Below the pieces are notes generated by a model. The model ran no database searches, had not been told where the DNA came from, and saw nothing but the letters and a program-made list of their open reading frames with translations. From positions 371,807 through 435,806 of the forward strand of contig NW_015971553.1 of assembly GCF_000182565.1 (NCBI RefSeq): a DNA stretch of 64,000 bases, read 5' to 3'. Origin of the DNA: Spizellomyces punctatus DAOM BR117 (taxonomy: Eukaryota > Chytridiomycota > Chytridiomycetes > Spizellomycetales > Spizellomycetaceae). Positions 25,752 to 34,225 of the stretch are shown here, one piece after another; position 1 is the stretch's first letter; each line of letters starts with the position of its first letter. The position numbers were made by a program, and so were the translations under genes.

Positions 25752-25856
25752 ATAGTGCGGAGCCGGTGGGTATTGGCACTAGTACAGTGATTCCAACCAA
25801 TTGAATCATTAAAAGTATTCTATATATAGTGCGGAGCCGGTGGGTATTGGCACTAG
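25752..25856 (-). repeat. duplicated 31-bp Fanzor right-end repeat
   Basis: Two identical 31-bp copies occur at 25752-25782 and 25826-25856, 74 bp apart, in the same orientation. Read on the Fanzor strand, each contains the two downstream arms of the guide-RNA pseudoknot (ACCGGCTC then CGCAC). The copy nearer the nuclease directly follows the matching upstream arms. The outer copy is preceded only by the 43-bp spacer. CATA stands on the plus strand at 25751-25754, overlapping the start of the outer copy. Confidence 0.85.
25811..25814 (-). terminator. candidate RNA polymerase III stop of the guide RNA
   Basis: A run of four T on the minus strand, 12 nt after the end of the 31-bp repeat nearest the nuclease. 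It is the first such run downstream of the B box and would set a short guide. Confidence 0.4.
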
Positions 25857-25867
25857 CACCCGCACCA

Positions 25868-25922
25868 GGGATTGAACCGGCGACAACCGGCTCGGAAAAC
25901 CTAATCTAACCAATCTAAGCTA
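25868..25922 (-). promoter_or_regulatory. tRNA-like internal RNA polymerase III promoter (A and B boxes)
   Basis: On the minus strand, TAGCTTAGATTGG (25922-25910) matches a tRNA A box, and GGTTCAATCCC (25878-25868) matches a B box. Their starts are 44 nt apart, as in a real tRNA. The neighbouring tRNA-Ile genes show TAGCTCAG and GGTTCGATCCC at the same spacing. The Fanzor stop codon TAG (25917-25915) lies within the A box. The D, anticodon and acceptor stems do not close, so this is not a working tRNA. It may be tRNA-derived and drive the guide RNA. Confidence 0.6.
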
Positions 25923-27801
25923 CGGCTGGAACACTCCTGCTGAACACTTCTGGTCTACTGTGTCCATCCAACATTGATTGCACGATTATCAGCATATTGC
26001 AGGTGCTCAGCGTATCTCGATTCCAGTAGCGCATCGTCCAGGCTTGCTGACAGTTAGGGTTGGTACAACCCAGCAATCCATGGACTTTTTCAATCTTGCC
26101 TTCTCGTCGTCGCCAAGGTCTTGAATGAGGTCGTGTTTTGAAACCTTTTTCAAGGAAGTCATCGGATGAACAGTGAGGGCAGACAGATGAGGTTTTATAC
26201 TCATCGAGAAGGAAGCAGTTGATCCTGTTGCGCTTAAAGAGGGTGCGCCAACCTTTCGTCTTTGATGAGGTCTGAAATCTTGCAGTTCGACCGGCATCGC
26301 TCCAATCTCCCATCACAATGGTAAAGTTTTCACCGTACTTGTTGCGTAAGTTGGATATGAGGTTCGATTCACTCTTCTGACGGTTTATAAATGCATGCCA
26401 CTTCCACCGCGTGTGGGCAGGATGCGAATAGAAGTCCTTGCGGCGGTTCCAGTCGGCACGGCGAACGAGGAGATAGCGAGTAAAGTCCATGAGGTTCATC
26501 GTCTTGTGAGATGGTATTCGTGATTCTATGAGGTCAATACCGCCGGCTTTCATCCGCTGCCGTTCTTTTGCAAATCGACGGCTTCCAGTCTCCACGGCTC
26601 GCTGGTTGGCGGTGTAGCGAAACGTACCATTGCCGTCTTGGCAGTAGAGAATGTCACGCTTGTTTGGGTCGATAACAATGACATTCTCTGCTGCTCGACA
26701 AGCAGGTAAGTTTTTCTCCACATAAAGCGCCGTCACCTCAGCTGTAAGAGTTGTTGCTGACTTTTTCCCACCGCTGCGCTTCCCATACTTGTCTGCTTCT
26801 GGGTGCTTTAGGTATACAGACACCGAGGTTCCATCCGTGGTGATCGAGCCTTCAAACTGCATACCGCGGCGAGACCGAAAAGCTTTGGTACGTAGATTAC
26901 AGATGCGCATCCATAAATCGACCTTCTCGACGGCTTCTGCGTCTCGCCGCGTGATGCAAAGGATATGAGAGTAGAGGATGACGGTGTCGATCCGCACATG
27001 GCTTTGGATGAGGGAGCGGCGAAGTGGGATTGCACTGAACCGTCGAAATCCATGCTTTTCATATAGGCTTGACAACCGACAGTAGGCAGGGAAGAAGGCG
27101 AGAGGGTCTACAGTAACTGAATATGCGAGCGGCTTGTCTTGATCAGGAAATGGCAGGTTAAGTGTCCACATCTCTTCTAGAAGCTCACTCTCTTCAGCGG
27201 TCAAGTCATCCAGCGACTCGGGCATGATATCAAAAAGAAAAACTGACTTTAAGTAGCGTAGCCGAGTAAAGAAAGCTTTTCGCGCATCACTTTTCGGGGG
27301 CAGTCGCTGCTTGTGTCCCTTCACGTCGAGCCGCAGATTAATGTACCGAAGGAGCATCTGCATGAAATGTTCTTGAACGTTGACTTTCAGGTTTGTCATC
27401 ATACTCGCTGTCAGGTAATTGATTGACTGCTGCTCGCCGTGTAGGTTTGGATGAGGAAAATCAACGATGCGGCAGTACTGTTGAACATATGGCAGCAAAC
27501 AATCCCGCCGTGCCTTCTTTGCTTCCTTTCTTGGATGCCAAGCCTCCCCCTTGTTGAGAAGATAGAGAATTGCTTCGATTGTATCTTCATTTACCGTGGG
27601 AAAGGTTGGTGCAGATAGGATGTAGAATTTGAGAGCGTGGGAAGCGTGGTCGGCGAGTTGATGGATGATGGCGATGTAATCTAGAAGCCGTTGGTGGTAG
27701 GTCTCATTAGGCAGGAAAGCTTTTGCAAAGGAAGTTTTGTTGCAGGTATGTAAGGTGGGTTTGTCGAGTTTTTCAAGCTTTTGCTTTTTCTTTGGCGGCA
27801 T
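25915..27801 (-). CDS. Fanzor1 RNA-guided DNA endonuclease (eukaryotic TnpB relative)
   Basis: Fanzor proteins are eukaryotic relatives of TnpB and Cas12 that cut DNA with a RuvC domain guided by an element-encoded RNA. This intronless gene encodes 628 residues. The N-terminus PPKKKQKLEK is a nuclear localisation signal. The first half is helical (wedge and recognition lobe). RuvC motifs follow: VIVIDPNKRD with Asp378; TIVMGDW (496-500), where the usual motif-II glutamate is absent; LLDEYKTSSVC with Glu534 as the alternative acid; and RYWNRDTLS with Asp596. A zinc finger is formed by C541/C544 and C579/C584. This rearranged active site is the Fanzor pattern. All catalytic residues are present and no frame break is seen, so it looks intact. 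Its final codons overlap the guide-RNA locus. From memory it strongly resembles the Spizellomyces punctatus nuclease SpuFz1. Confidence 0.95.
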   Translation of the reverse strand: MPPKKKQKLEKLDKPTLHTCNKTSFAKAFLPNETYHQRLLDYIAIIHQLADHASHALKFYILSAPTFPTVNEDTIEAILYLLNKGEAWHPRKEAKKARRDCLLPYVQQYCRIVDFPHPNLHGEQQSINYLTASMMTNLKVNVQEHFMQMLLRYINLRLDVKGHKQRLPPKSDARKAFFTRLRYLKSVFLFDIMPESLDDLTAEESELLEEMWTLNLPFPDQDKPLAYSVTVDPLAFFPAYCRLSSLYEKHGFRRFSAIPLRRSLIQSHVRIDTVILYSHILCITRRDAEAVEKVDLWMRICNLRTKAFRSRRGMQFEGSITTDGTSVSVYLKHPEADKYGKRSGGKKSATTLTAEVTALYVEKNLPACRAAENVIVIDPNKRDILYCQDGNGTFRYTANQRAVETGSRRFAKERQRMKAGGIDLIESRIPSHKTMNLMDFTRYLLVRRADWNRRKDFYSHPAHTRWKWHAFINRQKSESNLISNLRNKYGENFTIVMGDWSDAGRTARFQTSSKTKGWRTLFKRNRINCFLLDEYKTSSVCPHCSSDDFLEKGFKTRPHSRPWRRREGKIEKVHGLLGCTNPNCQQAWTMRYWNRDTLSTCNMLIIVQSMLDGHSRPEVFSRSVPAVA

Positions 27802-27935
27802 GATGATTGGAATAGAAAAATGGATGAAAGCCTGGAAAATGGGCAGAGAATGATGAAAGCCTATCGGCAGAGAATGATGAAAACCTGGGAAATGGGCAGA
27901 GAAGGCGGGTTTATATAGAGATATGACAACTGCGC
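27802..27935 (-). promoter_or_regulatory. Fanzor upstream region with TATA box and short repeats
   Basis: On the minus strand a TATATAAA element lies at 27917-27910, about 110 bp before the ATG. Between it and the gene, a unit of about 25-30 bp containing GATGAAAGCCT and GGCAGAGAA (plus-strand reading) occurs three times with small changes (about 27822-27903). Confidence 0.55.
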
Positions 27936-28088
27936 ATTGGACCCGTTTTTCAATGGTGGAGCAACTGCAGAATATTCAATTCGTTCATTGCCGCACATAT
28001 TGGACCCGTTTTTCAATGGTGGAGCAACTGCAGAATATTCAATCCGTTCATTGCCGCACATATTGGACCCGTTTTTAATGGTGGAGCA
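27936..28088. repeat. 63-bp tandem repeat upstream of Fanzor
   Basis: Units start at 27936, 27999 and 28062, each beginning ATTGGACCCGTTTTT. The first two are full 63-bp copies differing at about one base. The third is partial with a small deletion. It lies directly upstream of the TATA box of the nuclease gene and may belong to the left end of the element. Confidence 0.9.
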
Positions 28089-28380
28089 TCGTTTGTGCAT
28101 CGAACCATTATCAAATCATAGTTCATGAGTCTAAATCGAGTAAAATTATATGAATAGGTTGATCGAGTTTGCATTCGCCAATGGATATTAACACATTGCT
28201 TCTATCACACGCTAGCAAAGGTTCTTTGTTCGTGTAGAGATCAACCTCTTTGACTGTGGATGCTCACACAGATGTGGTTACGTAATAAACGCCCCAGAAT
28301 CATTTCCTTTTTCTCTTGATTCTATTTTGTCTTACTTCTATAGTAGTGGAGGGCGCTCATACTTGAACACACACACACAA

Positions 28381-29115
28381 ATGTTTACAGGCCATATTGC
28401 CCTTGGGCTTTTCCTCTACTCCCTCTATCCATCCCTTCCCCCCGAGATCCCCCTCGTGGGCTCAGCATTCATTGATCTAATCAATGGCATCTTGCTCTTG
28501 TTATCCGTGGATCGCATCTCACCTGCCCCTCACCTCTCCCTCGGCGTGACCCTCGATTTCATCGACTATGATCATTCCTTATTGGCATGCATTGCATGGG
28601 GGGCCATGTATGCTGTCATGGTTCGCACGATGGTGAACAAGGAGCACCGCAACACGGCCGCTTTGCTTGCGTTTGGCGCTGTCGTGTCACATTGGGTCTT
28701 GGATTACTCTGTGCATCAAAAGGATTTGGCAATGTATCCCGGGTCGACTCTCAAATTTGGGACAGAGTTGTGGGAAACACATCCCTGGAGTGCTTGGTCG
28801 ATGGAAGCAGTCTTTTCGCTTGGGTTGTGGGCGGCAACCGCTAAAAACCTCAGGCTGGACAAAAGCAAGTCTCTCAAGATGGCATGCGTTTTGGGACTCC
28901 TTCATTTGAATATCGTCCCACCACCCGGAGTGAATCCGATGCACATCATGGTGCACAGAGTGGATACAAATTGGTTGCGGCCGATCGGCGGCATTGCGAT
29001 TTTTTCGAGCTTTTTGATTGCGACATTGGGAATGTCAAAGGTCTTGAGGCAGTGGAGTACGGCTCACAACGTGAAGGAAGCGATAGCCAAGGCGCGAGTG
29101 AAAAAGACTCGCTAG
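28381..29115 (+). CDS. YdjM-like membrane-bound metal-dependent hydrolase family protein
   Basis: A single-exon membrane protein of 244 residues. It begins MFTGHIALGLFLYSL, with a His in the first helix, followed by a IDYDHSLL motif and SHWVLDYSVH, the spaced His/Asp set of the YdjM/PF04307-type family (membrane-bound putative metal-dependent hydrolases of unknown substrate). About six hydrophobic helices are visible and the C-terminus is basic (KARVKKTR). The start at 28381 is chosen because homologues begin right at this His-containing helix. The gene converges on IMPACT. A degenerate copy of its last codons lies downstream. Confidence 0.75.
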   Translation: MFTGHIALGLFLYSLYPSLPPEIPLVGSAFIDLINGILLLLSVDRISPAPHLSLGVTLDFIDYDHSLLACIAWGAMYAVMVRTMVNKEHRNTAALLAFGAVVSHWVLDYSVHQKDLAMYPGSTLKFGTELWETHPWSAWSMEAVFSLGLWAATAKNLRLDKSKSLKMACVLGLLHLNIVPPPGVNPMHIMVHRVDTNWLRPIGGIAIFSSFLIATLGMSKVLRQWSTAHNVKEAIAKARVKKTR

Positions 29116-29393
29116 AGAGACATTTCTTTTTTTATAGGATCAAGGTAGACTATAGTCCAGTATCCGGGTTTGTGATTGCATCATTCTCGGTACTATCTGC
29201 ATTAGCAATTTCTTGCTCTAGCAGTCTCTGTCGCAATTGTCGGGACGCGAAAGAAGCGGTAGCCAAGGCGCGAGTGAAAAAGACTCACTAGGGAGATCAA
29301 GATAGATTATAGGCTAGTATGCTTGATTGTGTTTAGTTCGCTCCCGGTACTATCTGCATTAGCAATTTCTTGCTCTAGCAGTCTCTGTCGCAA
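29085..29393. repeat. degenerate tandem duplication of a convergent gene junction
   Basis: Two segments recur. A 26-bp piece holding the last codons of the YdjM-like gene (29085-29110) returns at 29261-29286. A 49-bp piece from the 3' end of IMPACT (29345-29393) is found earlier at 29188-29236. The offsets differ (176 and 157 bp), so the copies have picked up an indel. The extra copies are gene-end remnants without function of their own. Confidence 0.85.
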
Positions 29394-30152
29394 ATGTGCA
29401 ATTGTCGAATCTCTCGCTTTGATCAGTCGCTCAGCCTTTTCAAGCGTCAACCCAGAATACCCTTTGGTGGGAGATGGCAGTGACGGATTGGCGGTTAGCG
29501 GCCCTGACCCCGCACTCTCCAGGCGCTGCCGCAAATGGTCTACAGTGCTGTCTTTGGCTCTCAACAGTTTTTCAGCCTTTTCGAGTGTCATACCTGTCGC
29601 AGTCACAACAGGCTGAGCAGGTGAAGGAGAGACCTGGCGAGGACGGCCTATCCATCCGCCCAATTCCAGCACCTCTTTGGTGACCTGCTCAATGTGCCTG
29701 AATCTTGCACTTCCCAACAATACCCCTCCATACCACCGCGAAACAATAACAACAACATCAACGACTTGAAATTGTTCTAAAATTTTGGCAATTTTAGAGC
29801 CCGCCCATTTTTCGCCGTCGTCGTCGTAACCAGATACGACACCAAAGTCGTCAGGTCCCTCCAATCCGGTTTTTCCGGGTTTAAGAGAGAGATACCTCCA
29901 TGCCCTAATATTATGGGATGCATTTTGGGTTGCTTTGGAGCTTGTTATCGTTTGGGTGAGACGGGAGAGATCTTGGGGTGAGCGGACTTCTGCAGCATGT
30001 GCGACAAATGTTGACTTTCTGTCACTTATCGAAGAGGACACAAAGATGGTTGGCGGTGGGTTCGTGTTTGTTGCGGGGAGTGCGTCATGGCTTGTCCTTG
30101 GTCTCTTGTCATCCTGAGGTGATGAATGACTGTCTGGCAGCGAGCGTTTCAT
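29307..30152 (-). CDS. YIH1: IMPACT/YIH1 family protein
   Basis: A single-exon protein of 281 residues. The UPF0029/Impact core shows the signature DDDGEKWAG, then VVVIVSRWYGGVLLGSARFRHI. In yeast and mammals YIH1/IMPACT binds Gcn1 and holds back Gcn2, damping the amino-acid starvation response. The N-terminal RWD domain of yeast YIH1 is absent; instead a disordered Lys/Arg/Ser tail leads into the core. After the core are two copies of a coiled-coil unit (TLEKAEKLLRAKDSTVDHLR and TLEKAERLIKARDSTIAHLR) that I do not know from YIH1. Two Gcn4-type sites lie upstream. Confidence 0.85.
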   Translation of the reverse strand: MKRSLPDSHSSPQDDKRPRTSHDALPATNTNPPPTIFVSSSISDRKSTFVAHAAEVRSPQDLSRLTQTITSSKATQNASHNIRAWRYLSLKPGKTGLEGPDDFGVVSGYDDDGEKWAGSKIAKILEQFQVVDVVVIVSRWYGGVLLGSARFRHIEQVTKEVLELGGWIGRPRQVSPSPAQPVVTATGMTLEKAEKLLRAKDSTVDHLRQRLESAGSGPLTANPSLPSPTKGYSGLTLEKAERLIKARDSTIAHLRQRLLEQEIANADSTGSELNTIKHTSL

Positions 30153-30225
30153 TTGGGTCCCTCAAAAAATGCCCCACCATCACCTAGAGCTCCTTTAGGC
30201 TGCTTTCCTGAAGGTTACGGCATCA

Positions 30226-30269
30226 TGACTCAGAACATGACTCATCATTACTCATCCACTCTCACGTGA
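30226..30269. promoter_or_regulatory. Gcn4/bZIP-type sites and TCACGTGA upstream of IMPACT
   Basis: TGACTCA occurs at 30226-30232 and again at 30238-30244, the second inside the full palindrome ATGACTCAT. TCACGTGA lies at 30262-30269. All are 75-120 bp upstream of the IMPACT start at 30152. Confidence 0.55.
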
Positions 30270-30980
30270 GATATCCCCTCCAATCACAGCCTCCCAACTG
30301 TCCCCACCACCAACTAGCAAATGATCCACGAGGACTCCATGGGCCCACACAGCAAGCCAAAAACACACCACCCACTAAAACAAAACGCCCCCCCCCCCAC
30401 AGAGACACAAAAATCAAAATGTCCGCAAGTTGCAAAGTGTCCAGTCATTCTAGTCCAATGGAGCCAACGAGAGGGATCGACAGTCCAGATCGCCCCTCCG
30501 ACTGCAAAATCTTTATGTGCAAACCAGAGACCTGGAACTCGGTCCATATGAAACGCTGATCAATGACACATGATACCAAAGTATGGGGTTAAACTTCGGA
30601 GGGCTTACATAGAAAATGACGACCATGACGTCACTAGTTACTATAAAATTTCGTTTGGATTCCATGGCAATAGAGAGAGGGAAAATCGTTGCCGATCACT
30701 TGTAAGGAACGTCCCGTTTTTCTCACCCTTTCAAACGGAGGAGAGAGTGTGGGAAAAAGAAAAAGGTTCACCGGAGGGGATTTGCCTTTTATTTATACAT
30801 TAATAATAGCAGAGGGTTTAAGACGGCGGTTCCGCCAGTGTTTCTGTGCTGTTCTAGGGTTTTCTTTTTTTTAGAAGGGTTGTTCTTTTTTTGTATTTGA
30901 GCTGGGATGCAGTTTAGGAGGAACAAAAGTTTAGAGATGCTATAACAGTAGATTCTATTTTTTTTTTCTTTTGAAGGGAG
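30270..30980. other. divergent promoter region, IMPACT and Zn2Cys6 factor
   Basis: About 700 bp between divergent genes. There is a run of ten C at 30390-30399 and T-rich tracts close to 30981. No gene is supported. Confidence 0.5.
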
Positions 30981-33900
30981 ATGGAACAAGAAACGGAACA
31001 CGATACAGTCGAAGGGCCGGTCGATACTACACAGGTTGATACAGCTGTCTCCCCATCCGTCGCCAATGATCCGGTCCTCGCAGCAATTCAATCCGCAGGT
31101 GTTGCCCCCGTGCGGTTCAGATCAGCCTGCGATGCATGCAGAGCGAGAAAAGTCAAATGCACTCCCATACAATCAAATTCACCTCCCACCACCGATAATC
31201 CACACGATGCCCCAACCGGTGAACCTTGCGGACCTTGTTGGAGAAATAAGCGAGAGTGTTCATTTGGGATTCGACAGGCTCGCAGACCTTCGGGTCCCAA
31301 ACCGCTCATTCATCATGGAAAGAAACGGATGGGTCCTCGTGCACGCCTGTCTGCAGATCTTCGAGCAAAGATTAAAGATGCAGAGACAAGATTGCGAGAT
31401 TTGCAGATTCAGCGTTTGGTAAAATAAATGAAATGGCGATTGTGTCTACTCGGCTTGTAACTTTTTCTTTGCTAATGACTTTTTTTTTTTTTGTTTTACG
31501 ATAGACGAGCGACAAACCCGGTACGCGAACATCTGCAGATGATAAAATCGCTAGCCTCGGGTTGTCAACCGACCCTCTCTCCCCAACATCCCCATCTTGG
31601 AGCAATACCCCGCCAATGGAATTGATTGAAACACTTTCCAATCGGTTCTTTAATGTGAGGATGCAAATGCAGCTATTCCAAGTATCCTTTTCCATTTTTA
31701 TTCACCCTTTTTTCTTTCTTTTCAAAGACATGGTACAATACGGTCCCAAACATCTTTCTCCACCGCCGAACCTTCCTCGCCACTCTCCATCAACAACCCG
31801 ACTACCTTTTATACGCCGTTTGCGCCCTGAGTGCCTGGAGACATCCACCATCACCAGCATCAGATGGGGAAATCTGGACAGCCCAAATGTTTTTCAAACT
31901 AGCTCGAAAAAAAGTACATAATTTAGTCGACAAGCCGAGCTTGGCTGCAGTGCAGGCTCTCATATTATTGGGAACATTTGCGGGATGTAAGTATACCCTT
32001 TATTTTGTCGGGTTTTTTTTTGCATTGGGGTGCTGCTTGACTCGTGTTTTGGTCGCTGATGTTTTACGAGGTTCACCAGCGGATACTTACTCTTGTATCT
32101 TGTAATTTTTTTTTAAAATGTTTCCCTAGGCACGGGAAAACGTGAGTTGCAGCGATCAACATGTTTGTGTATCGCGAATTCGCACCCTTGACTGGTGGAA
32201 CTTTTTTGTAGCATCTCTCGGATTTCGCTACTGTACAATGTCCACGCACATGGCCATGGCTCTCGGTCTCGATTCTCCCGTCGCATCGCCATCCATGAGC
32301 GATCCTATCTCCGCTTGGTTGGAACGTGAGACACAAGCTCGGACGTGGTTTGCATGCCTTCATAACGAAGTTTGTTTAAAAATGTGGACAAATCAGGACC
32401 ATGTTTCTGCTTTGTCTGACCGGCTGCAAGCGGGACAGAAACTTGCGCGGGAAGATGTTTGGCAAGAGGGTAAACCCCGTGACGACGACACAAGAGATTT
32501 TTGCATGTTCGACGCTACACTGCTCCTTTTACGAGGTCACGCTGAGACCGTCCGGGTTTTTGGGATTATTTCAAGGTGACAGGACGACTTACCCGTCACG
32601 GANNNNNNNNNNNNNNNNNNNNNNNNNNNNNNNNNNNNNNNNNNNNNNNNNNNNNNNNNNNNNNNNNNNNNNNNNNNNNNNNNNNNNNNNNNNNNNNNNN
32701 NNTCGCTCAGTGAATCCCCGGATTCCGACATCACCCCAATTTTGACACCCACCTCAAACGACTACCGAAATTTGGCGCAAAGTACCCACGAACGACTTCA
32801 CAAGTGGTACACAACCTCCACCCTGGATTCAGAATATACTTCCCAAATCATTAAAGGGCAAGAATGATGTGACATATTCAGTCGATTTGGCTAGCCAGGA
32901 CCCGCCATGCTGGCATGCGGCCGTCCTTATCATATATTATTTGACATTACTGATTTCGGTGGATTATCCTGAGGTGATGGCTGGTTGGTATTCGTTCACG
33001 TAGTGGTAGATGACAAACACAGGATAAGCTAACATGCATGAATTAGAAATACGTACCGACCCGATGGGAGCGCCAAATACGGGCGCGGCCTACCGAGCCT
33101 GCCAACAAGCTACCGACGAGATGGGCATACTTTTAGAAAGCCTCCTGAGCGTGGACGATACGCTGACACATATTGCATCTGGGACGATTCTTCCTGTTTT
33201 TCTTTCTGGACTGGTATGATCCGAAAAACTAACCTGTGTATCAGATTGGATCCCCACTTCCTAACCTATGAACAAAAAAACAAAATCCAGTGCGCAGTAA
33301 TATTCCTCAAACTCTCCCCACGAGCCGAAACGTACCTCTCGATGCAAAACCATCTCCGAGCACTCGCACTACACGCAAAAACCTATGTCGTTGCCGCGAA
33401 ACTACATTCCCAACTTTGCCACATGGTTCAAAGCTTACTCGACAAAACTGTGCTGGACACGCACGAGTTGCATGGCGCACGCGGTGCATTAGTAGAGTTG
33501 GAAGATCAAGGACAATGGGGACCCGTCATCGGACTGGGTATCCTTGGAAAGGAGCAACTTGGCAAAGACAGCGGAGTGGATACCAGTGGGGGAATGGCTG
33601 ATCATGTACTTGCCAAATGTTTGAGGGAGTTCAGCCCGGGCACCACTGATACTCTTCTTTTCTCGCCTACTGAATATCAGAACGATTCGCGTACATCTCA
33701 ATACGTATCTTCCCACGATTCGTCCAACGATTCCAGCAAATCGCCACCATCTGAATACCCGCCTGATTCGACATCCACATGGACAGGCTACAACCATTCA
33801 CCCTCATCGTACACCATGGATAATTACACACCGGGCGTGAATTGGGTATCAGATCCTAATGGTGCCGCGTATAGGGGCTTGAATACTCGACATGAGGACG

Positions 33901-34025
33901 GAGTATACGACCCACCACCGGAAATGAACATGTCGACGTCGTCTTTTGGGGCGAACAAGTCGAATGATGCGACTTCTGGATATAATGATAGCATGGATGG
34001 TCTGTGGGAGTCACAAACCAATTGA
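30981..34025 (+). CDS. Zn2Cys6 fungal transcription factor (interrupted by assembly gap)
   Basis: A binuclear-cluster DNA-binding regulator with a fungal-specific transcription factor middle region. Clear exons are 30981-31418, 31505-31681, 31728-31986, a 12-nt exon 32130-32141, and 32212-32576. After the gap come parts at about 32703-32990, 33041-33213 and 33291-34025. The cluster is CDACRARKVKC, then a 22-residue loop, then CGPCWRNKREC; the loop is longer than usual. The middle region includes TWYNTVPNIFLHRRTF and GFRYCTMSTHMAMALGLD. The C-terminus is disordered. A 100-N gap interrupts it and the frame shifts near 32855-32870 (HKWYTT in one frame, then DLASQDPPCWHAAVL in another). This is an assembly error or a broken gene. 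Targets are unknown. Confidence 0.8.
32603..32702. other. assembly gap (100 N)
   Basis: Exactly 100 N, the usual placeholder for a gap of unknown length. It removes one or more exon segments of the Zn2Cys6 factor. Confidence 0.99.
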
Positions 34026-34225
34026 CAAGTCATAAATTCTGTATCTACTCACGGCATCACTTGAATGCTTTTTAGAATGAATAACTGCTGGGCCAATAGT
34101 TTAGGCTTATGCTAGGATTTTTTGAAATATAAATGCATTTTAGGAATTGCAAATGGTTGGATATTTACATGTGTGTGTTCATAAAAGGAGTGATAGAGAA
34201 AATCTAGAATATGGCTTTGCACTGC

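Larger units (their letters stand above)
25811..25930 (-). ncRNA. predicted Fanzor guide RNA (fRNA/omegaRNA)
   Basis: Fanzor and TnpB nucleases use an RNA encoded at the 3' end of their gene and running past the element's right end; the flanking bases act as guide. Here the minus strand shows two perfect complementary pairs in pseudoknot order. Arm a (25893-25886, GAGCCGGT) pairs with a' (25841-25834, ACCGGCTC). Arm b (25865-25860, GTGCGG) lies between them and pairs with b' (25834-25829, CCGCAC); the two helices share base 25834. A further GGGT/ACCC pair (25861-25858 with 25845-25842) competes with arm b or nests inside. The 31-bp repeat ends at 25826; the next 15 nt (25825-25811) end in TTTT and are the likely guide in this model. 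Ends are inferred. Confidence 0.72.

Noticed and set aside
25752-25856. CRISPR-like array (31-bp repeats with a 43-bp spacer)
   Set aside because: Only two copies, in a eukaryotic nuclear context, and the repeat is explained as the Fanzor right end.
25850-25930. A functional tRNA gene on the minus strand at the end of Fanzor
   Set aside because: A and B boxes fit, but the acceptor, D and anticodon stems do not pair and no anticodon loop can be placed. It is better read as tRNA-like promoter sequence within the guide-RNA locus.
28140-28160. A CATA motif on the Fanzor strand as the left end of the element
   Set aside because: A four-base motif is too common to define the end. It needs comparison with an empty site, though from memory CATA is the target-adjacent motif of the related SpuFz1.
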